Shown: positions 17,140 through 26,609 of the stretch, piece after piece | Layout: every line of letters starts with the position of its first letter | How positions within the stretch are numbered: position 1 is the stretch's first letter | From: an uncultured Clostridia bacterium | GTDB taxonomy: Bacteria > Bacillota > Peptococcia > Peptococcales > Peptococcaceae | Reading direction: 5' to 3' | DNA: 64,000 bases | Assembly (NCBI GenBank): GCA_944391285.1 | Contig: CALXSY010000007.1 | Span: 1-64,000, forward strand | Translations under genes and position numbers: made by a program | Notes under the pieces: generated by a model | What the model was told of the DNA's origin: nothing | What the model saw: the letters and a program-made list of their open reading frames with translations, nothing else | Databases searched by the model: none

Positions 17140-19800
17140 TTGAGTGAGATGAAGTATTTAACCGGCAATGAGATTCGGAAAATGTTTTTAGATTATTTTC
17201 AGAGCAAAGGTCATACTAAGGTACGCAGCTCGTCTTTGGTGCCTTACAATGACCCGACGCTTTTATTTTCCAACGCCGGCATGAACCAATTTAAAGATAT
17301 ATTTTTAGGACTGGAGAAACGGGATTACACCCGGGCAACTACTTCGCAAAAATGCGTGAGAGCCGGCGGTAAGCACAATGACTTGGATACCGTAGGTCGT
17401 ACCGCCCGCCATCATACATTTTTTGAAATGCTGGGTAATTTTTCTTTCGGCGATTATTTCAAAAGAGAAGCTATCACCTATGCTTGGGACTTTTTAACTA
17501 ATGTCTTGTGCTTGCCGAAAGATAAACTCTATATCACCATTTATAAAGATGATGATGAAGCCTATGAATTGTGGAAGGAGATTGCCGGTGTACCTGACGA
17601 ACGCATCAAACGCTTAGGCGAAAAGGATAATTTCTGGCAAATGGGCGAAACCGGTCCCTGCGGTCCTTGCAGTGAGATTCATATCGACCGCGGCGAAGAT
17701 AAGGCTTGCGATAATCCGGAGGGCTGCGCCTTAGGTGTTTGCGACTGCGACCGTTGGTTAGAAATTTGGAACTTGGTATTTATGCAGTATAACCGTGACG
17801 AAAACGGCGTTTTAACTCCGCTGCCCCGTCCCAGCATTGATACCGGCATGGGCTTGGAGAGAATTACCTCCATCATTCAAAATGTAGACAGCAACTACGA
17901 TACCGATATTATCCGTCCCTTGATTGCCAAAGTAGAGGAATTAAGCGGACAAACCTATTATAAAGATCATCGTGGGTTCCCATTCAGAGTAATTGCTGAC
18001 CATGCTCGCTCCTGCACTTTCTTGATTGCTGACGGTGTATTGCCCAGCAATGAGGGCAGAGGCTATGTTTTGCGCCGTATTTTGCGCCGTGCTGTGCGTT
18101 TCGGGCAAAGCTTAGGCATGGACAAGCCATTCCTCTATTTGTTCAGTGAAGTAGTAGCGGAACAAATGGGCGAGGTATATCCGGAAATTGTGGAAAAATT
18201 GCCGATGATTCAAAAGGCAATCAAAGCGGAGGAAGAGCGCTTCCGCATGACATTAAATGACGGCATTGACATCGTTAATGCTTCTATTGCTAAATTAAAA
18301 GCCGAAGGAAAAACTGAAATTGACGGCGTAAGCGCATTTACTTTCTATGATACCTATGGTTTCCCCATCGATTTAACTCAGGATATGGCAGAAGAAGCCG
18401 GCATGACAGTTGATACTCAAGGCTTTGAAGAAGCTATGGAGAAACAGCGTCAGGCATCTAAGAATGCGAAGAAAAATGTTACTGCTTGGGACTTAGCCTT
18501 TACTGTCAGCGAGCAATTAGGGGATCTCAGCAAAACCGAATTTGTAGGCTATGAAACCTTAACTTGCGAAAGCACCATTGCCGGCATGATTGCTGACGGT
18601 GTGAAGATTGATACCGCCGATGAGGGCATGGAAGTTTATGTCGTATTGCCAAAAACAGCATTTTACGCTGAAAGCGGTGGTCAAGCGGGCGACAAAGGTT
18701 TAATCAAAGGTGCAAGCGGGTATATTCAAGTAGAAGATACTACTAAAATGCCCGACGGCAAATTTGTGCATCGCGGCAAGGTAGTAGGCAGCATCATCAG
18801 CGGTGAAGAAGTAAGTGTTGAGGTCGATAAAGAAAATCGCTTAAATACCGCCCGCAACCATACAACGACTCACTTGCTCCATAAGGTATTAAAGGAAGTA
18901 TTGGGCGAGCATGTTAACCAAGCCGGTTCTTCTGTTGATGCTCATCGCCTGCGTTTTGACTTCTCGCATTTCACAGCAATGACCGCCGCAGAAATCAAAT
19001 TGGTTGAGCGCCGGGTAAATGAAGAAATATTGAAAGCGCATAATATCGAGATTTCCGAAAAAGATTTGGACGAGGCTAAGGCTTTGGGTTTTACCGCTTT
19101 GTTTGGTGAAAAATACGGTGACAGAGTACGCTGTGTGCAAGCGGGAGATTTCAGCATGGAGCTCTGCGGCGGTACTCATTTAACCAACACTGCGCAAGCC
19201 GGTTCCTTTAAAATATTGAGCGAAGGTGCGGTTGCAGCCGGTATTCGCCGTATCGAGGCAGTAACCGGTATGGCAAGCTACGAGCATACTTTAGCAGAGG
19301 AAACTCATTTAAATGAGGCAGCCAAAGCGTTGAAAACTACCGAAAAAGATCTCTTAAACCGCATCGAGCAAATAAATGCGCAGATTAAAGAGCAGGGCAA
19401 AGAATTGGCAAAATTTAAAGCCCAGGCTGCTCAAGGACAAGTAGCAGGAATAATGGAAAAAATGGTCGAAGTAAATGGTATCAAGCTTTTGGCAGCGCAG
19501 GTAGAGGCTGATGCGGCTGAATTAAGAGACTTGGCAGATACTTTGAGAGATAAAATAGGAAGCGGCGTAGTAGTTTTAGGCGCTGTCAATGACGGCAGTG
19601 TTCAGTTAGTAGCCGCTGTAACTAAGGATTTAGCCGGAAAAGTAGTTAATGCCGGAGCAATCATTCGCGACACCGCTAAAATCTGCGGCGGTGGCGGCGG
19701 CGGACGCCCGGATATGGCGCAAGCCGGCGGCAAAAATCCGGAAAAATTGGGTGAAGCAATCGATAATGTTAAAAATATTTTAGCTGAACTCAAAAAGTAA
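17140..19800 (+). CDS. alaS: alanyl-tRNA synthetase
   Basis: Class II synthetase that charges tRNA-Ala and edits mischarged Ser and Gly. It has the N-terminal aminoacylation domain (NEIRKMFLDYFQSKGH at the start, then the VRAGGKHNDLDTVG and RHHTFFEMLGNFSFGDYF segments near residues 70-105), the editing domain with zinc-binding HTTTHLLH and CGGTH motifs, and the C-terminal C-Ala domain with a Gly-rich stretch (GGGGGGRPDMAQAGG). The length of 886 is normal. The start is TTG, nine bases after AAAGGGG; the ATG three codons later is too far from that site. It leads the conserved alaS-ireB-ruvX cluster. Confidence 0.97.
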   Translation: MSEMKYLTGNEIRKMFLDYFQSKGHTKVRSSSLVPYNDPTLLFSNAGMNQFKDIFLGLEKRDYTRATTSQKCVRAGGKHNDLDTVGRTARHHTFFEMLGNFSFGDYFKREAITYAWDFLTNVLCLPKDKLYITIYKDDDEAYELWKEIAGVPDERIKRLGEKDNFWQMGETGPCGPCSEIHIDRGEDKACDNPEGCALGVCDCDRWLEIWNLVFMQYNRDENGVLTPLPRPSIDTGMGLERITSIIQNVDSNYDTDIIRPLIAKVEELSGQTYYKDHRGFPFRVIADHARSCTFLIADGVLPSNEGRGYVLRRILRRAVRFGQSLGMDKPFLYLFSEVVAEQMGEVYPEIVEKLPMIQKAIKAEEERFRMTLNDGIDIVNASIAKLKAEGKTEIDGVSAFTFYDTYGFPIDLTQDMAEEAGMTVDTQGFEEAMEKQRQASKNAKKNVTAWDLAFTVSEQLGDLSKTEFVGYETLTCESTIAGMIADGVKIDTADEGMEVYVVLPKTAFYAESGGQAGDKGLIKGASGYIQVEDTTKMPDGKFVHRGKVVGSIISGEEVSVEVDKENRLNTARNHTTTHLLHKVLKEVLGEHVNQAGSSVDAHRLRFDFSHFTAMTAAEIKLVERRVNEEILKAHNIEISEKDLDEAKALGFTALFGEKYGDRVRCVQAGDFSMELCGGTHLTNTAQAGSFKILSEGAVAAGIRRIEAVTGMASYEHTLAEETHLNEAAKALKTTEKDLLNRIEQINAQIKEQGKELAKFKAQAAQGQVAGIMEKMVEVNGIKLLAAQVEADAAELRDLADTLRDKIGSGVVVLGAVNDGSVQLVAAVTKDLAGKVVNAGAIIRDTAKICGGGGGGRPDMAQAGGKNPEKLGEAIDNVKNILAELKK

Positions 19801-19824
19801 ATTACGCAAAAGGAGGAGTTTGGT

Positions 19825-20079
19825 ATGGGCTTTGATATTGACAATACAATGTTTTTTAATGGAAATGGTGGCATTAAGGATTCAAATAAGGAGATTTTGC
19901 AGGAAGTTTATCAGGCATTGTCCGAAAAAGGCTATGATCCGATCAATCAAATCGTGGGCTATCTTATTTCCGGAGATCCGGCCTATATCACCAGCTATCA
20001 CAATGCGCGTAATTTGATGAAGAAGATTGACAGAGATGAACTGATCGAAGAAATGGTTAAATGCTATTTAGAGGGCTAA
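19825..20079 (+). CDS. ireB: IreB family regulatory protein (UPF0297)
   Basis: Small 84-residue cytoplasmic protein of the UPF0297 family. In Enterococcus faecalis IreB is phosphorylated by the Ser/Thr kinase IreK and tunes cephalosporin resistance. The conserved core [21 protein letters not shown]-like segment is visible at residues 40-59 and the C-terminus [14 protein letters not shown] is typical. ATG lies eight bases after AGGAGG. It sits three bases before ruvX and 24 after alaS, the same order as in Bacillus (alaS-yrzL-yrrK), so it is co-transcribed. The kinase partner is outside the window. Confidence 0.93.
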   Translation: MGFDIDNTMFFNGNGGIKDSNKEILQEVYQALSEKGYDPINQIVGYLISGDPAYITSYHNARNLMKKIDRDELIEEMVKCYLEG

Positions 20080-20082
20080 AAT

Positions 20083-20496
20083 ATGCGGATAATGGCGTTG
20101 GATGTAGGCGAAAAACGAATCGGCATAGCTTTAAGCGATGCGCTGGGAATCACGGCTCAGCCTTTGATGACTTATAATCGGGCTAAAGACAACCGTAAGG
20201 AAGATATCCAAGGCTTGTGGGAACTGATAAAAAAGCATGAGGTGGAGAAGCTGGTCGTAGGCTTGCCGAAAAATATGAATAACACCTTAGGCTTTAAAGC
20301 CGAGGAAGTGCAGAATTTTATTAAGGCTCTGGTAGCTGTAGAAGATATTCCTGTGGAATGGGTCGATGAAAGATTGACCACTGTCAGTGCCGAGCGCACC
20401 CTTTTGGAGGCTGATGTTTCCAGAAAAAAGCGCAAAGCGGTCATTGATAAGATGGCAGCGGTGCTGATTTTGCAAACTTATTTGGAAAGCCATTAA
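20083..20496 (+). CDS. ruvX: Holliday junction resolvase-like YqgF/RuvX
   Basis: RNase H-fold nuclease of the YqgF/RuvX family, implicated in 16S/23S rRNA processing and in junction resolution. The opening MRIMALDVGEKRIGIALSD carries the first catalytic Asp (residue 7), the middle has VVGLPKNMN (66-74) and EWVDERLTT (with the acidic pair near residue 92-95), followed by the AERTLLEADVSRKKRK segment. The 137-residue length is standard. It starts three bases after ireB. The substrate remains debated for the family. Confidence 0.94.
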   Translation: MRIMALDVGEKRIGIALSDALGITAQPLMTYNRAKDNRKEDIQGLWELIKKHEVEKLVVGLPKNMNNTLGFKAEEVQNFIKALVAVEDIPVEWVDERLTTVSAERTLLEADVSRKKRKAVIDKMAAVLILQTYLESH

Positions 20497-20536
20497 AATA
20501 GGCTTTTTCATAAAATTATTTTAAGGAGTGTGCTTT

Positions 20537-20842
20537 ATGAGCATAGAAAAACACGATCATTTAGAAGACGAATGCGAAATTGAAGAAGCGGTTATCACTT
20601 TGATTGACGAAGAAAATGTGGAACATGACTTTTACTTTGTGGATATGGTAGAATTGGGCAAGGACAAATACGCTATCCTCGCTCCCTGCGAAGAAGAGGA
20701 AGAAGATGACGAGGAAGGCGATTTAATCGCGATGAAGATCGTTGAAGAAGACGGTCAGGAAATGCTTTATTCTATCGAAGACGATGATGAGTATGACAGA
20801 GTAAAAGAAGCTTGGGACAAAATGGTTGACGAGCAGGAATAA
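20537..20842 (+). CDS. DUF1292 protein (YrzB-like)
   Basis: Small, strongly acidic protein of 101 residues with the DUF1292 pattern (IEEAVITLIDEENVEHDFYF, then FVDMVELGKDKYAILAP and an acidic run near residues 53-64). The function of the family is unknown. ATG 20537 is preferred as AAGGAG lies eight bases upstream; a GTG at 20528 overlaps that site. Position after alaS-ireB-ruvX is conserved in Bacillota. A terminator follows at once, closing the operon. Confidence 0.9.
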   Translation: MSIEKHDHLEDECEIEEAVITLIDEENVEHDFYFVDMVELGKDKYAILAPCEEEEEDDEEGDLIAMKIVEEDGQEMLYSIEDDDEYDRVKEAWDKMVDEQE

Positions 20843-20870
20843 AAAAGAGCGCTTGAAGCGCTCTTTTTTT
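20841..20870 (+). terminator. terminator of alaS-ireB-ruvX-DUF1292
   Basis: AAAAAAGAGCGCTT pairs with AGCGCTCTTTTTTT across a two-base tip (effectively a longer loop), ending in seven T residues. Confidence 0.92.
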
Positions 20871-21042
20871 GTGGGAAAATAGCCGGCGACTGATAGGTAA
20901 AATTTTTTCCAAAAATATATTAAATTTAATTGAAAATGCCCACTGATGATGGTAAAATAATATATTGTGGGATAAAATGAAATTTGTACATATTTAATTA
21001 GTGTTAGGACATATTTTTGAAAACAATAATTGAGGTGTGATT

Positions 21043-22560
21043 ATGAAAAAAGGATTCGATGCGGAAAAATATCTTCAAGAGCAATCAAAATTTATCAGAG
21101 AGCGGGTCAAAAATTATGACAAGCTTTATTTGGAGTTTGGCGGCAAATTATTGGGTGATTATCATGCTAAGAGAGTTTTGCCGGGATTTGACGAAAATGC
21201 GAAAATAAAGCTTTTGCATTCTCTGAGAGATGCAGCGGAAATTATTATTTGTGTTTATGCCGGCGATATTGAGCGCAATAAAATCCGCGGAGATTTCGGT
21301 ATTACTTATGATATGGATGTGCTGCGTTTAATTGACGATTTAGGCGAATGGGAATTAGATGTCAACAGCGTAGTAATTACCCGCTATGACGATCAGCCGG
21401 CGGCAAAGATTTTTATGCACAAATTGCAAAATCGTGGTATAAAAGTGTATTTGCATAAATCAACCAAAGGCTATCCGGTCGATGTCAATACCATAGTAAG
21501 TGAAGAAGGCTATGGGCAAAATCCTTACATTGAAACGACTAAACCGATTGTTGTCGTGACAGCACCGGGACCTGGCTCCGGTAAACTGGCTACTTGCTTA
21601 AGCCAGCTTTATCATGAGTGGTGCCGGGGCAAGATTGCCGGATATTCCAAGTTTGAAACTTTCCCGGTGTGGAATGTGCCTTTGAATCATCCGTTAAATA
21701 AAGCTTATGAAGCTGCAACTTTGGATTTAAAAGATGTTAATATGATTGACTCTTTCCATATGGATGCTTATGGTGAGGTAGCGGTTAATTATAACCGGGA
21801 TATTGAAGCATTTCCGGTTTTAAAACGGATTATCGAGAAGATCACCGGCAAGGAATCTGTCTATAAATCTCCGACCGATATGGGAGTTAATCGGGTTGGT
21901 TTCAGCATTATTGATGATGAGGTAGTGAGAGAAGCTTCCTTACAGGAGATTATTCGCCGCTATTTTAAAACTGCCTGCGATTATAAAAAAGGCTATGTAG
22001 ATTATGAAGTATTTGAACGGGCACAGCTTTTGATGAATGAATTAGGGCTTTCGCCGGAGGATAGAAAGGTAGTAGGAGCCGCCAGAAAAGCAGCGGAGGA
22101 ATTGGCTAAAAGATGGCAGGATGATGCGCATGACAATGTAGCTTCAGCAGTGGCTATCGAATTGGAAGACGGGCGAATTATTACCGGCAAATGCTCAGAC
22201 ATTATGACCGCGGCTTCAGCGGCGATTATCAATACAATTAAAGAATTGGCGTCCATTAATGACGAGCTGCATTTGATTTCTCCGGTTGTTATTGAACCGA
22301 TGCTTAAAATGAAAAAAGATTATCTCGGCAGCAAATCCATCGCTTTAAACTGCGAGGAAGTTTTGCTGGCGTTGGCTATCTGCGCTACTACCAATCCGAT
22401 GGTGCAGGTCTGCATCGATCAGTTAGGCAAATTAAAAGGCTGTCAGGTGCATTCTACAGCTATTTTGGGGCGCAGTGACGAGGTTTGCCTGCAAAAATTA
22501 GGCATGGACACTACCTGCGATCCGGAATATTCAACCCACAAGCTTTATTACAATAACTAA
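21043..22560 (+). CDS. DUF1846 (UPF0371) family protein
   Basis: Conserved protein of 505 residues, function unknown. It has a Gly-rich nucleotide-binding-like loop ([20 protein letters not shown] region, residues ~169-188) suggesting a P-loop-related ATPase domain in the N-terminal half, and a C-terminal domain with the segment [18 protein letters not shown] 21043 lies five bases after GAGGTG. No signal peptide or membrane segment is seen. It is monocistronic, with a 200-base upstream region and a strong bidirectional terminator. A structure exists for family members, but I recall no established reaction. Confidence 0.85.
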   Translation: MKKGFDAEKYLQEQSKFIRERVKNYDKLYLEFGGKLLGDYHAKRVLPGFDENAKIKLLHSLRDAAEIIICVYAGDIERNKIRGDFGITYDMDVLRLIDDLGEWELDVNSVVITRYDDQPAAKIFMHKLQNRGIKVYLHKSTKGYPVDVNTIVSEEGYGQNPYIETTKPIVVVTAPGPGSGKLATCLSQLYHEWCRGKIAGYSKFETFPVWNVPLNHPLNKAYEAATLDLKDVNMIDSFHMDAYGEVAVNYNRDIEAFPVLKRIIEKITGKESVYKSPTDMGVNRVGFSIIDDEVVREASLQEIIRRYFKTACDYKKGYVDYEVFERAQLLMNELGLSPEDRKVVGAARKAAEELAKRWQDDAHDNVASAVAIELEDGRIITGKCSDIMTAASAAIINTIKELASINDELHLISPVVIEPMLKMKKDYLGSKSIALNCEEVLLALAICATTNPMVQVCIDQLGKLKGCQVHSTAILGRSDEVCLQKLGMDTTCDPEYSTHKLYYNN

Positions 22561-22597
22561 AAAAACTGCTCATCTTAAAGGTGAGCAGTTTTTTTAT
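22559..22597. terminator. bidirectional terminator between DUF1846 and htrA
   Basis: AAAAACTGCTCATCTT pairs with AAGGTGAGCAGTTTTT (one G-U), with A and T runs on both sides, so it can stop both converging transcripts. Confidence 0.9.
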
Positions 22598-22612
22598 GGG
22601 GAAATTTTATAA

Positions 22613-23950
22613 TCACTCAGCAAAGAAGTAGCTGAATTTATTAGTGGTTTTTTCCGGCGTAGCTTTCAGCTCCAGTTTGGTGCCTTGCTCACCCAAAGTA
22701 ATATCGAGGGTGATTTCACTGCCGTTACGGTTAATGCTGAAGGATAAGGTATCGCCAACCTGATGTTCGGAGATGATTGCCGATAACTCATCGAAGGAAG
22801 CAATATTTTCGCCATCGACAGCGTAAATAATATCGCCGACTTGAACACCGGCAGTTTCGGCAGGACCGTCTTCGGTAAGCTGAGTAATCAAAATACCGTT
22901 ATCTCTCTTTAAGCTGACCACACCTAACAAAGAATCGGTAATATCGTAGCCGCTGATACCTAAATAAGGACGGCTGACATAGCCTTGGCTGATTAATTGT
23001 TCGAGGATAGGTTTAGCATCGTTGATAGGAATAGCAAAGCCCATGCCTTCAACAGCATCACCGGTAAGCTTCATGCTGTTAATGCCGATCAGTTCACCGT
23101 TGGCATTTAAAAGGGCACCGCCGCTGTTGCCGGCATTGATAGCCGCGTTGGTTTGGATGAGGGTAAAGCTTTGTCCGTCGGTTTCAATAGTTCTGCCCAG
23201 ACCGCTTACAATACCATCGGTTACCGTCCAAGCAAAGGCTTGAGCATCTAAAGGATTGCCGATAGCCACAACTAAATCACCGACTCGCAGTTCATCACTG
23301 TCACCCATGGTAGCATAGGCTAAATCATCGGCATCAATTTTAATGACCGCTAAATCGGTAGCTTCGTCACCGCCGATAATTTGAGCATCAAAAACCCGTC
23401 CGTCGTATAAGGTGACAGTTAATTTGCTGGCGTTTTCAATAACATGATAGTTGGTTGCAATATAGCCATCGGCGGTGATGATAACACCGGAACCGCTGGC
23501 AGTGCTTTCCTGAGTATAGTTTCTGCCAAATAAAAAGTCGCTGTAAGTAGTGGTAGAAGTATTGACAATGCTGACTACCGTAGGCATATTAGCTTCGGCA
23601 ATAGCGGTAACGGGAGAAACATCACCGGCTACCTGAATGGTAGTTTGGCTGCCGCCTCCGGAGGATTCGGGCATCAAGGCTAAAACTAAGCCGCCGCCGA
23701 CAATTCCGCCCAATAAAGAGCAGATCAACGCAATAGTGAGGAGCTTTTTATAGGAAAAATTGTTGTTGAGCTTGGCGGTGCTTTTGCTGCTTTGCTGTTC
23801 TTGCCATTGATTTTTTTCACTTTGCGGCAAATAATCACTGACAGAAGCGGATAAAATGGTGTTGTTTTCTGCTGATGCTGCATTATTAGTATTGGTTGTT
23901 AAGGATTCGGCAGCAGGTTCATTAGCAGAAGTGATTTTTTCTTCAGACAT
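22613..23950 (-). CDS. htrA: HtrA/DegP-like S1C serine protease
   Basis: Membrane-anchored trypsin-fold protease for surface protein quality control. Start from MSEEK at 23950, seven bases after GGAGG, gives 445 residues. A cytoplasmic head is followed by one membrane segment (about 70-93), then the protease domain with His169 (ATNYHVIE), Asp199 (EATDLAVIKID) and Ser276 (NAGNSGGAL), and one C-terminal PDZ domain (GILITQLTEDGPAETAGVQV region). All catalytic residues are present. It lies 17 bases after yycJ, as yycJ and htrC are paired in Bacillus subtilis at the end of the walRK operon; here walRK itself is absent. Confidence 0.96.
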   Translation of the reverse strand: MSEEKITSANEPAAESLTTNTNNAASAENNTILSASVSDYLPQSEKNQWQEQQSSKSTAKLNNNFSYKKLLTIALICSLLGGIVGGGLVLALMPESSGGGSQTTIQVAGDVSPVTAIAEANMPTVVSIVNTSTTTYSDFLFGRNYTQESTASGSGVIITADGYIATNYHVIENASKLTVTLYDGRVFDAQIIGGDEATDLAVIKIDADDLAYATMGDSDELRVGDLVVAIGNPLDAQAFAWTVTDGIVSGLGRTIETDGQSFTLIQTNAAINAGNSGGALLNANGELIGINSMKLTGDAVEGMGFAIPINDAKPILEQLISQGYVSRPYLGISGYDITDSLLGVVSLKRDNGILITQLTEDGPAETAGVQVGDIIYAVDGENIASFDELSAIISEHQVGDTLSFSINRNGSEITLDITLGEQGTKLELKATPEKTTNKFSYFFAE

Positions 23951-23967
23951 ATAAATGCCTCCTTTTT

Positions 23968-24750
23968 TTAAACTTCTAAAATTGAGCTGCGCGCCTCGGC
24001 GCGGGCAACCCATAAAGTATAATCTTCATAGGTACAATTTTGCTCAAGGGTTTGTTTAACAGTTTTGTAAGCCAAAAGCGGAGTGTTATTGTGCTGGCTT
24101 AAATGGGCAAGCATGATATGCTTAGTATGCGAGCCTATCATTGCTAATAATCCTTGAGCACAGTCTTCATTGGATAAATGACCGTGACTGCTCAAAATGC
24201 GCTGCTTAACTCGAAAGGGATATGAGCCTGATTTCAGCATATTCACATCGTGGTTAGCTTCGGCAATTAAGATATCACTGTCATATAGCATTTCCGTCAT
24301 TTGGCTGTTTAACTCACCGGTATCGGTAATTAAGCCAAATTTTTTTTCGCCGTCGTTAATGCTGAAGAAAATTGGGTTGAGGCAATCATGCACAGTCGCT
24401 TGCCAGCTGATATTAAACCGCCCCAAAGTCAAATTGTCTAACTCATCTAACGACCTGCGCAGCTGGAAGGGAACAGAGCAGTTCATTTGCTCCAAGCCTT
24501 GCCAAGTGCCTTCAGTAGCGAAAATGGGTAAGTGATATTTTTTTGCCAAGGTGCCAACACTGCGGACGTGATCTATATGCTCATGAGTAAGTAAAATACC
24601 TTTGAGCTTAGCCGGATTGGCTGCACTTTGAGCTAAAGTGGCTTCTATTTTTTTAGCAGCGATGCCGGCGTCTATCAGTAAAGCGGAATCGCCGCTTTCT
24701 AAATAATAACAGTTGCCTTGGCTGCTGCTGGATAGAGAATAAAATTTCAC
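23968..24750 (-). CDS. yycJ: YycJ/WalJ metallo-beta-lactamase fold hydrolase
   Basis: MBL-fold metal hydrolase of the YycJ family, cytoplasmic, proposed to be a DNA exonuclease linked to cell division and mutation avoidance. The metal motif LLTHEHIDHVRS and later His/Asp ligands (GLITDTGEL, ILSSHGHLSNE, IMLAHLSQHNN) are seen. The GTG at 24750 lies eight bases after GGAGG and yields MKFYSLSSSSQGN, the usual family start; TTG and ATG codons upstream are too close to that site. The length is 260. It is the first gene of a two-gene unit with htrA. Confidence 0.92.
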   Translation of the reverse strand: MKFYSLSSSSQGNCYYLESGDSALLIDAGIAAKKIEATLAQSAANPAKLKGILLTHEHIDHVRSVGTLAKKYHLPIFATEGTWQGLEQMNCSVPFQLRRSLDELDNLTLGRFNISWQATVHDCLNPIFFSINDGEKKFGLITDTGELNSQMTEMLYDSDILIAEANHDVNMLKSGSYPFRVKQRILSSHGHLSNEDCAQGLLAMIGSHTKHIMLAHLSQHNNTPLLAYKTVKQTLEQNCTYEDYTLWVARAEARSSILEV

Positions 24751-24860
24751 AATCATTTCCTCCAAAAATTTAACTAAAGTATACTACAGAAATATGATAA
24801 ATGTGTTATGAAAAACTTAAAAAATGTTCAAGAAAAAGTGAATTTCCACCATAAAAGCAG

Positions 24861-24895
24861 AAAAAATGGATAGAATGTGAAGACATTCTATCCAT
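24861..24895 (-). terminator. terminator of putP
   Basis: A 13-base-pair stem ATGGATAGAATGT/ACATTCTATCCAT with loop GAAG; six A residues on the left become U residues in the minus-strand transcript. Confidence 0.92.
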
Positions 24896-24926
24896 TATAG
24901 CACAAAAGAGTATAAATAGCAATTCA

Positions 24927-26423
24927 CTATTTTCGTTTTGAGAAAGCAACGGCTGTTTCAAAATCATTTTCGATGGAAGCATCATTAGGAGTTCCGATTT
25001 TGGAAAAGATGAAGATTGCCAGTAAAGAAAGCAGAAAAGCCGGTACTAATTCATAAATAGCAAAAATGCCGCCTAAGGATTTCAAATTGTAGAAAATGAT
25101 TGTGCCTAAGGCACCGGTAACAACACCGGCAATAGCGCCGTTTTTGGTGATGTGCTTCCAGTAGAGGGATAAAACAACTACCGGACCGAATGACGCACCC
25201 AATCCGGCCCAAGCATTGCTGACGATGCCGAAAATGGAACTGTTAGGGTCAAAGCTTAGATAAAGCGCGATTAAGGAAACTAACAAAACAGAAAGCTTAT
25301 TAACTAAAAGAATTTCGCCTTCTTTGGCGTGAGGGCGGATTAAGCTTTTATAAATATCGCTGGCTAAAGCAGAGGAGGTAACCAAAAGCTGAGAAGCCGC
25401 CGTCGACATAACTGCCGCTAAAACAGCGGAAAGGAAAACACCGGTTAAAGCCGGATTGAACATCTGGTTAGCCATAACGATGAATACTGTCTCATGAGCA
25501 CCTTCCGGCAGCGGATTGTCAGCAAAACAAACAGTGCCTAACAAGCCGATTAAAACGGCAGCCGCTAAGGTAATGATAACCCAAATCATAGCGACAAGGG
25601 TGGATTTATTGATATCAGAGGGCTTTTTGATAGCCATAAAACGCACAATAATATGCGGCTGACCAAAATAGCCAATGCCCCAAGCTAACGCCGAAACGAT
25701 TAAGAGAGTGGAAACGGTGCCGTCACCGTTGGGAAAGAAATTAAAGTTAGCCGGGTCGATTTGCGAAAAGGTTTCCGATACACCGCCGCAAGCGTAAATG
25801 GCGACAAAGGGAACGATGAATAGCGCGAAGAACATCAGCATACCTTGGATGGAGTCCGTAACACAAACTGCCCGGAAACCGCCGAAGAAAGTATAAACAA
25901 TAATTACTAAACTGGTAACCAAAAGACCAATGGTGTATTCCATGCCGAAAATGGTGTTGAACATCTTGGCACCGGTTACAAACATGGAAGAGGTGTAAAC
26001 TAAGAAGAATACAGAGATTGCTAATGCAGTAACAGTCTTTAAGGCTTTGCCGGTATCACGGAAACGGTTGCGGAAATAATCGGGCAGGGTTAAAGAATCG
26101 CCGAATATTTCGGTAAAGCTGCGTAATCTTTTAGCTACAAACAGCCAATTGAGCAAAGTACCGATTGCCAAACCCATAGCGGTCCAAAAGGCTTCTTTAA
26201 AGCCGGCCATTGATAAATAAGCCAAGCCCGGCAAACCGGTCAAAAGCCAGCCGCTCATATCGGAAGCTTGTGCGCTTAAGGCAGTAACCCACGGATTAAG
26301 CGAACGACCGCCCAAGACATAGTCCGAAACAGTGTTATTGCTACGGGAATAATATAAACCGACGATAATCATAGCCAGCATATAGATACCAATAACAAAG
26401 AGGATAATAAATTGTCTGTCCAT
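24927..26423 (-). CDS. putP: sodium/proline symporter
   Basis: Sodium-coupled solute symporter of the SSS family with about 13 membrane helices and 498 residues. The segments YVLGGRSLNPWVTALSAQAS and DMSGWLLTGLPG (residues ~40-66) closely follow PutP, where they hold sodium and proline ligands. The C-terminal tail is short and charged. It is a single gene with its own promoter on the minus strand (26459-26487) and a terminator. The imported proline could serve as osmolyte or as Stickland-type substrate; which one is not shown. Pantothenate or other SSS substrates are less likely given the N-terminal match. Confidence 0.94.
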   Translation of the reverse strand: MDRQFIILFVIGIYMLAMIIVGLYYSRSNNTVSDYVLGGRSLNPWVTALSAQASDMSGWLLTGLPGLAYLSMAGFKEAFWTAMGLAIGTLLNWLFVAKRLRSFTEIFGDSLTLPDYFRNRFRDTGKALKTVTALAISVFFLVYTSSMFVTGAKMFNTIFGMEYTIGLLVTSLVIIVYTFFGGFRAVCVTDSIQGMLMFFALFIVPFVAIYACGGVSETFSQIDPANFNFFPNGDGTVSTLLIVSALAWGIGYFGQPHIIVRFMAIKKPSDINKSTLVAMIWVIITLAAAVLIGLLGTVCFADNPLPEGAHETVFIVMANQMFNPALTGVFLSAVLAAVMSTAASQLLVTSSALASDIYKSLIRPHAKEGEILLVNKLSVLLVSLIALYLSFDPNSSIFGIVSNAWAGLGASFGPVVVLSLYWKHITKNGAIAGVVTGALGTIIFYNLKSLGGIFAIYELVPAFLLSLLAIFIFSKIGTPNDASIENDFETAVAFSKRK

Positions 26424-26439
26424 AAAAACAACTCCTTAA

Positions 26440-26469
26440 TAGTGTAATACTTTAATATATCATACACTA
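26440..26469. promoter_or_regulatory. inverted repeat over putP -10 region
   Basis: TAGTGTA (26440-26446) and TACACTA (26463-26469) are perfect inverted arms 16 bases apart. They overlap and flank the putP -10, as expected of an operator. The regulator is unknown. Confidence 0.45.
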
Positions 26470-26487
26470 AAACGACAGTATTTTCAA
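26459..26487 (-). promoter_or_regulatory. sigma-A promoter of putP
   Basis: On the minus strand TTGAAA (26487-26482) and TATGAT (26464-26459) are 17 bases apart, about 36 bases before the start codon. Confidence 0.75.
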
Positions 26488-26609
26488 GGAAAAATAACAA
26501 TTTTTAATACAGTATAATTTATACTAAGATTATACAATTAAATCAAAGTACATGTATACATAAAACAAATAAGGGAAAAAAGAAAAGCACCAAGAAATGG
26601 TGCTTCTAA

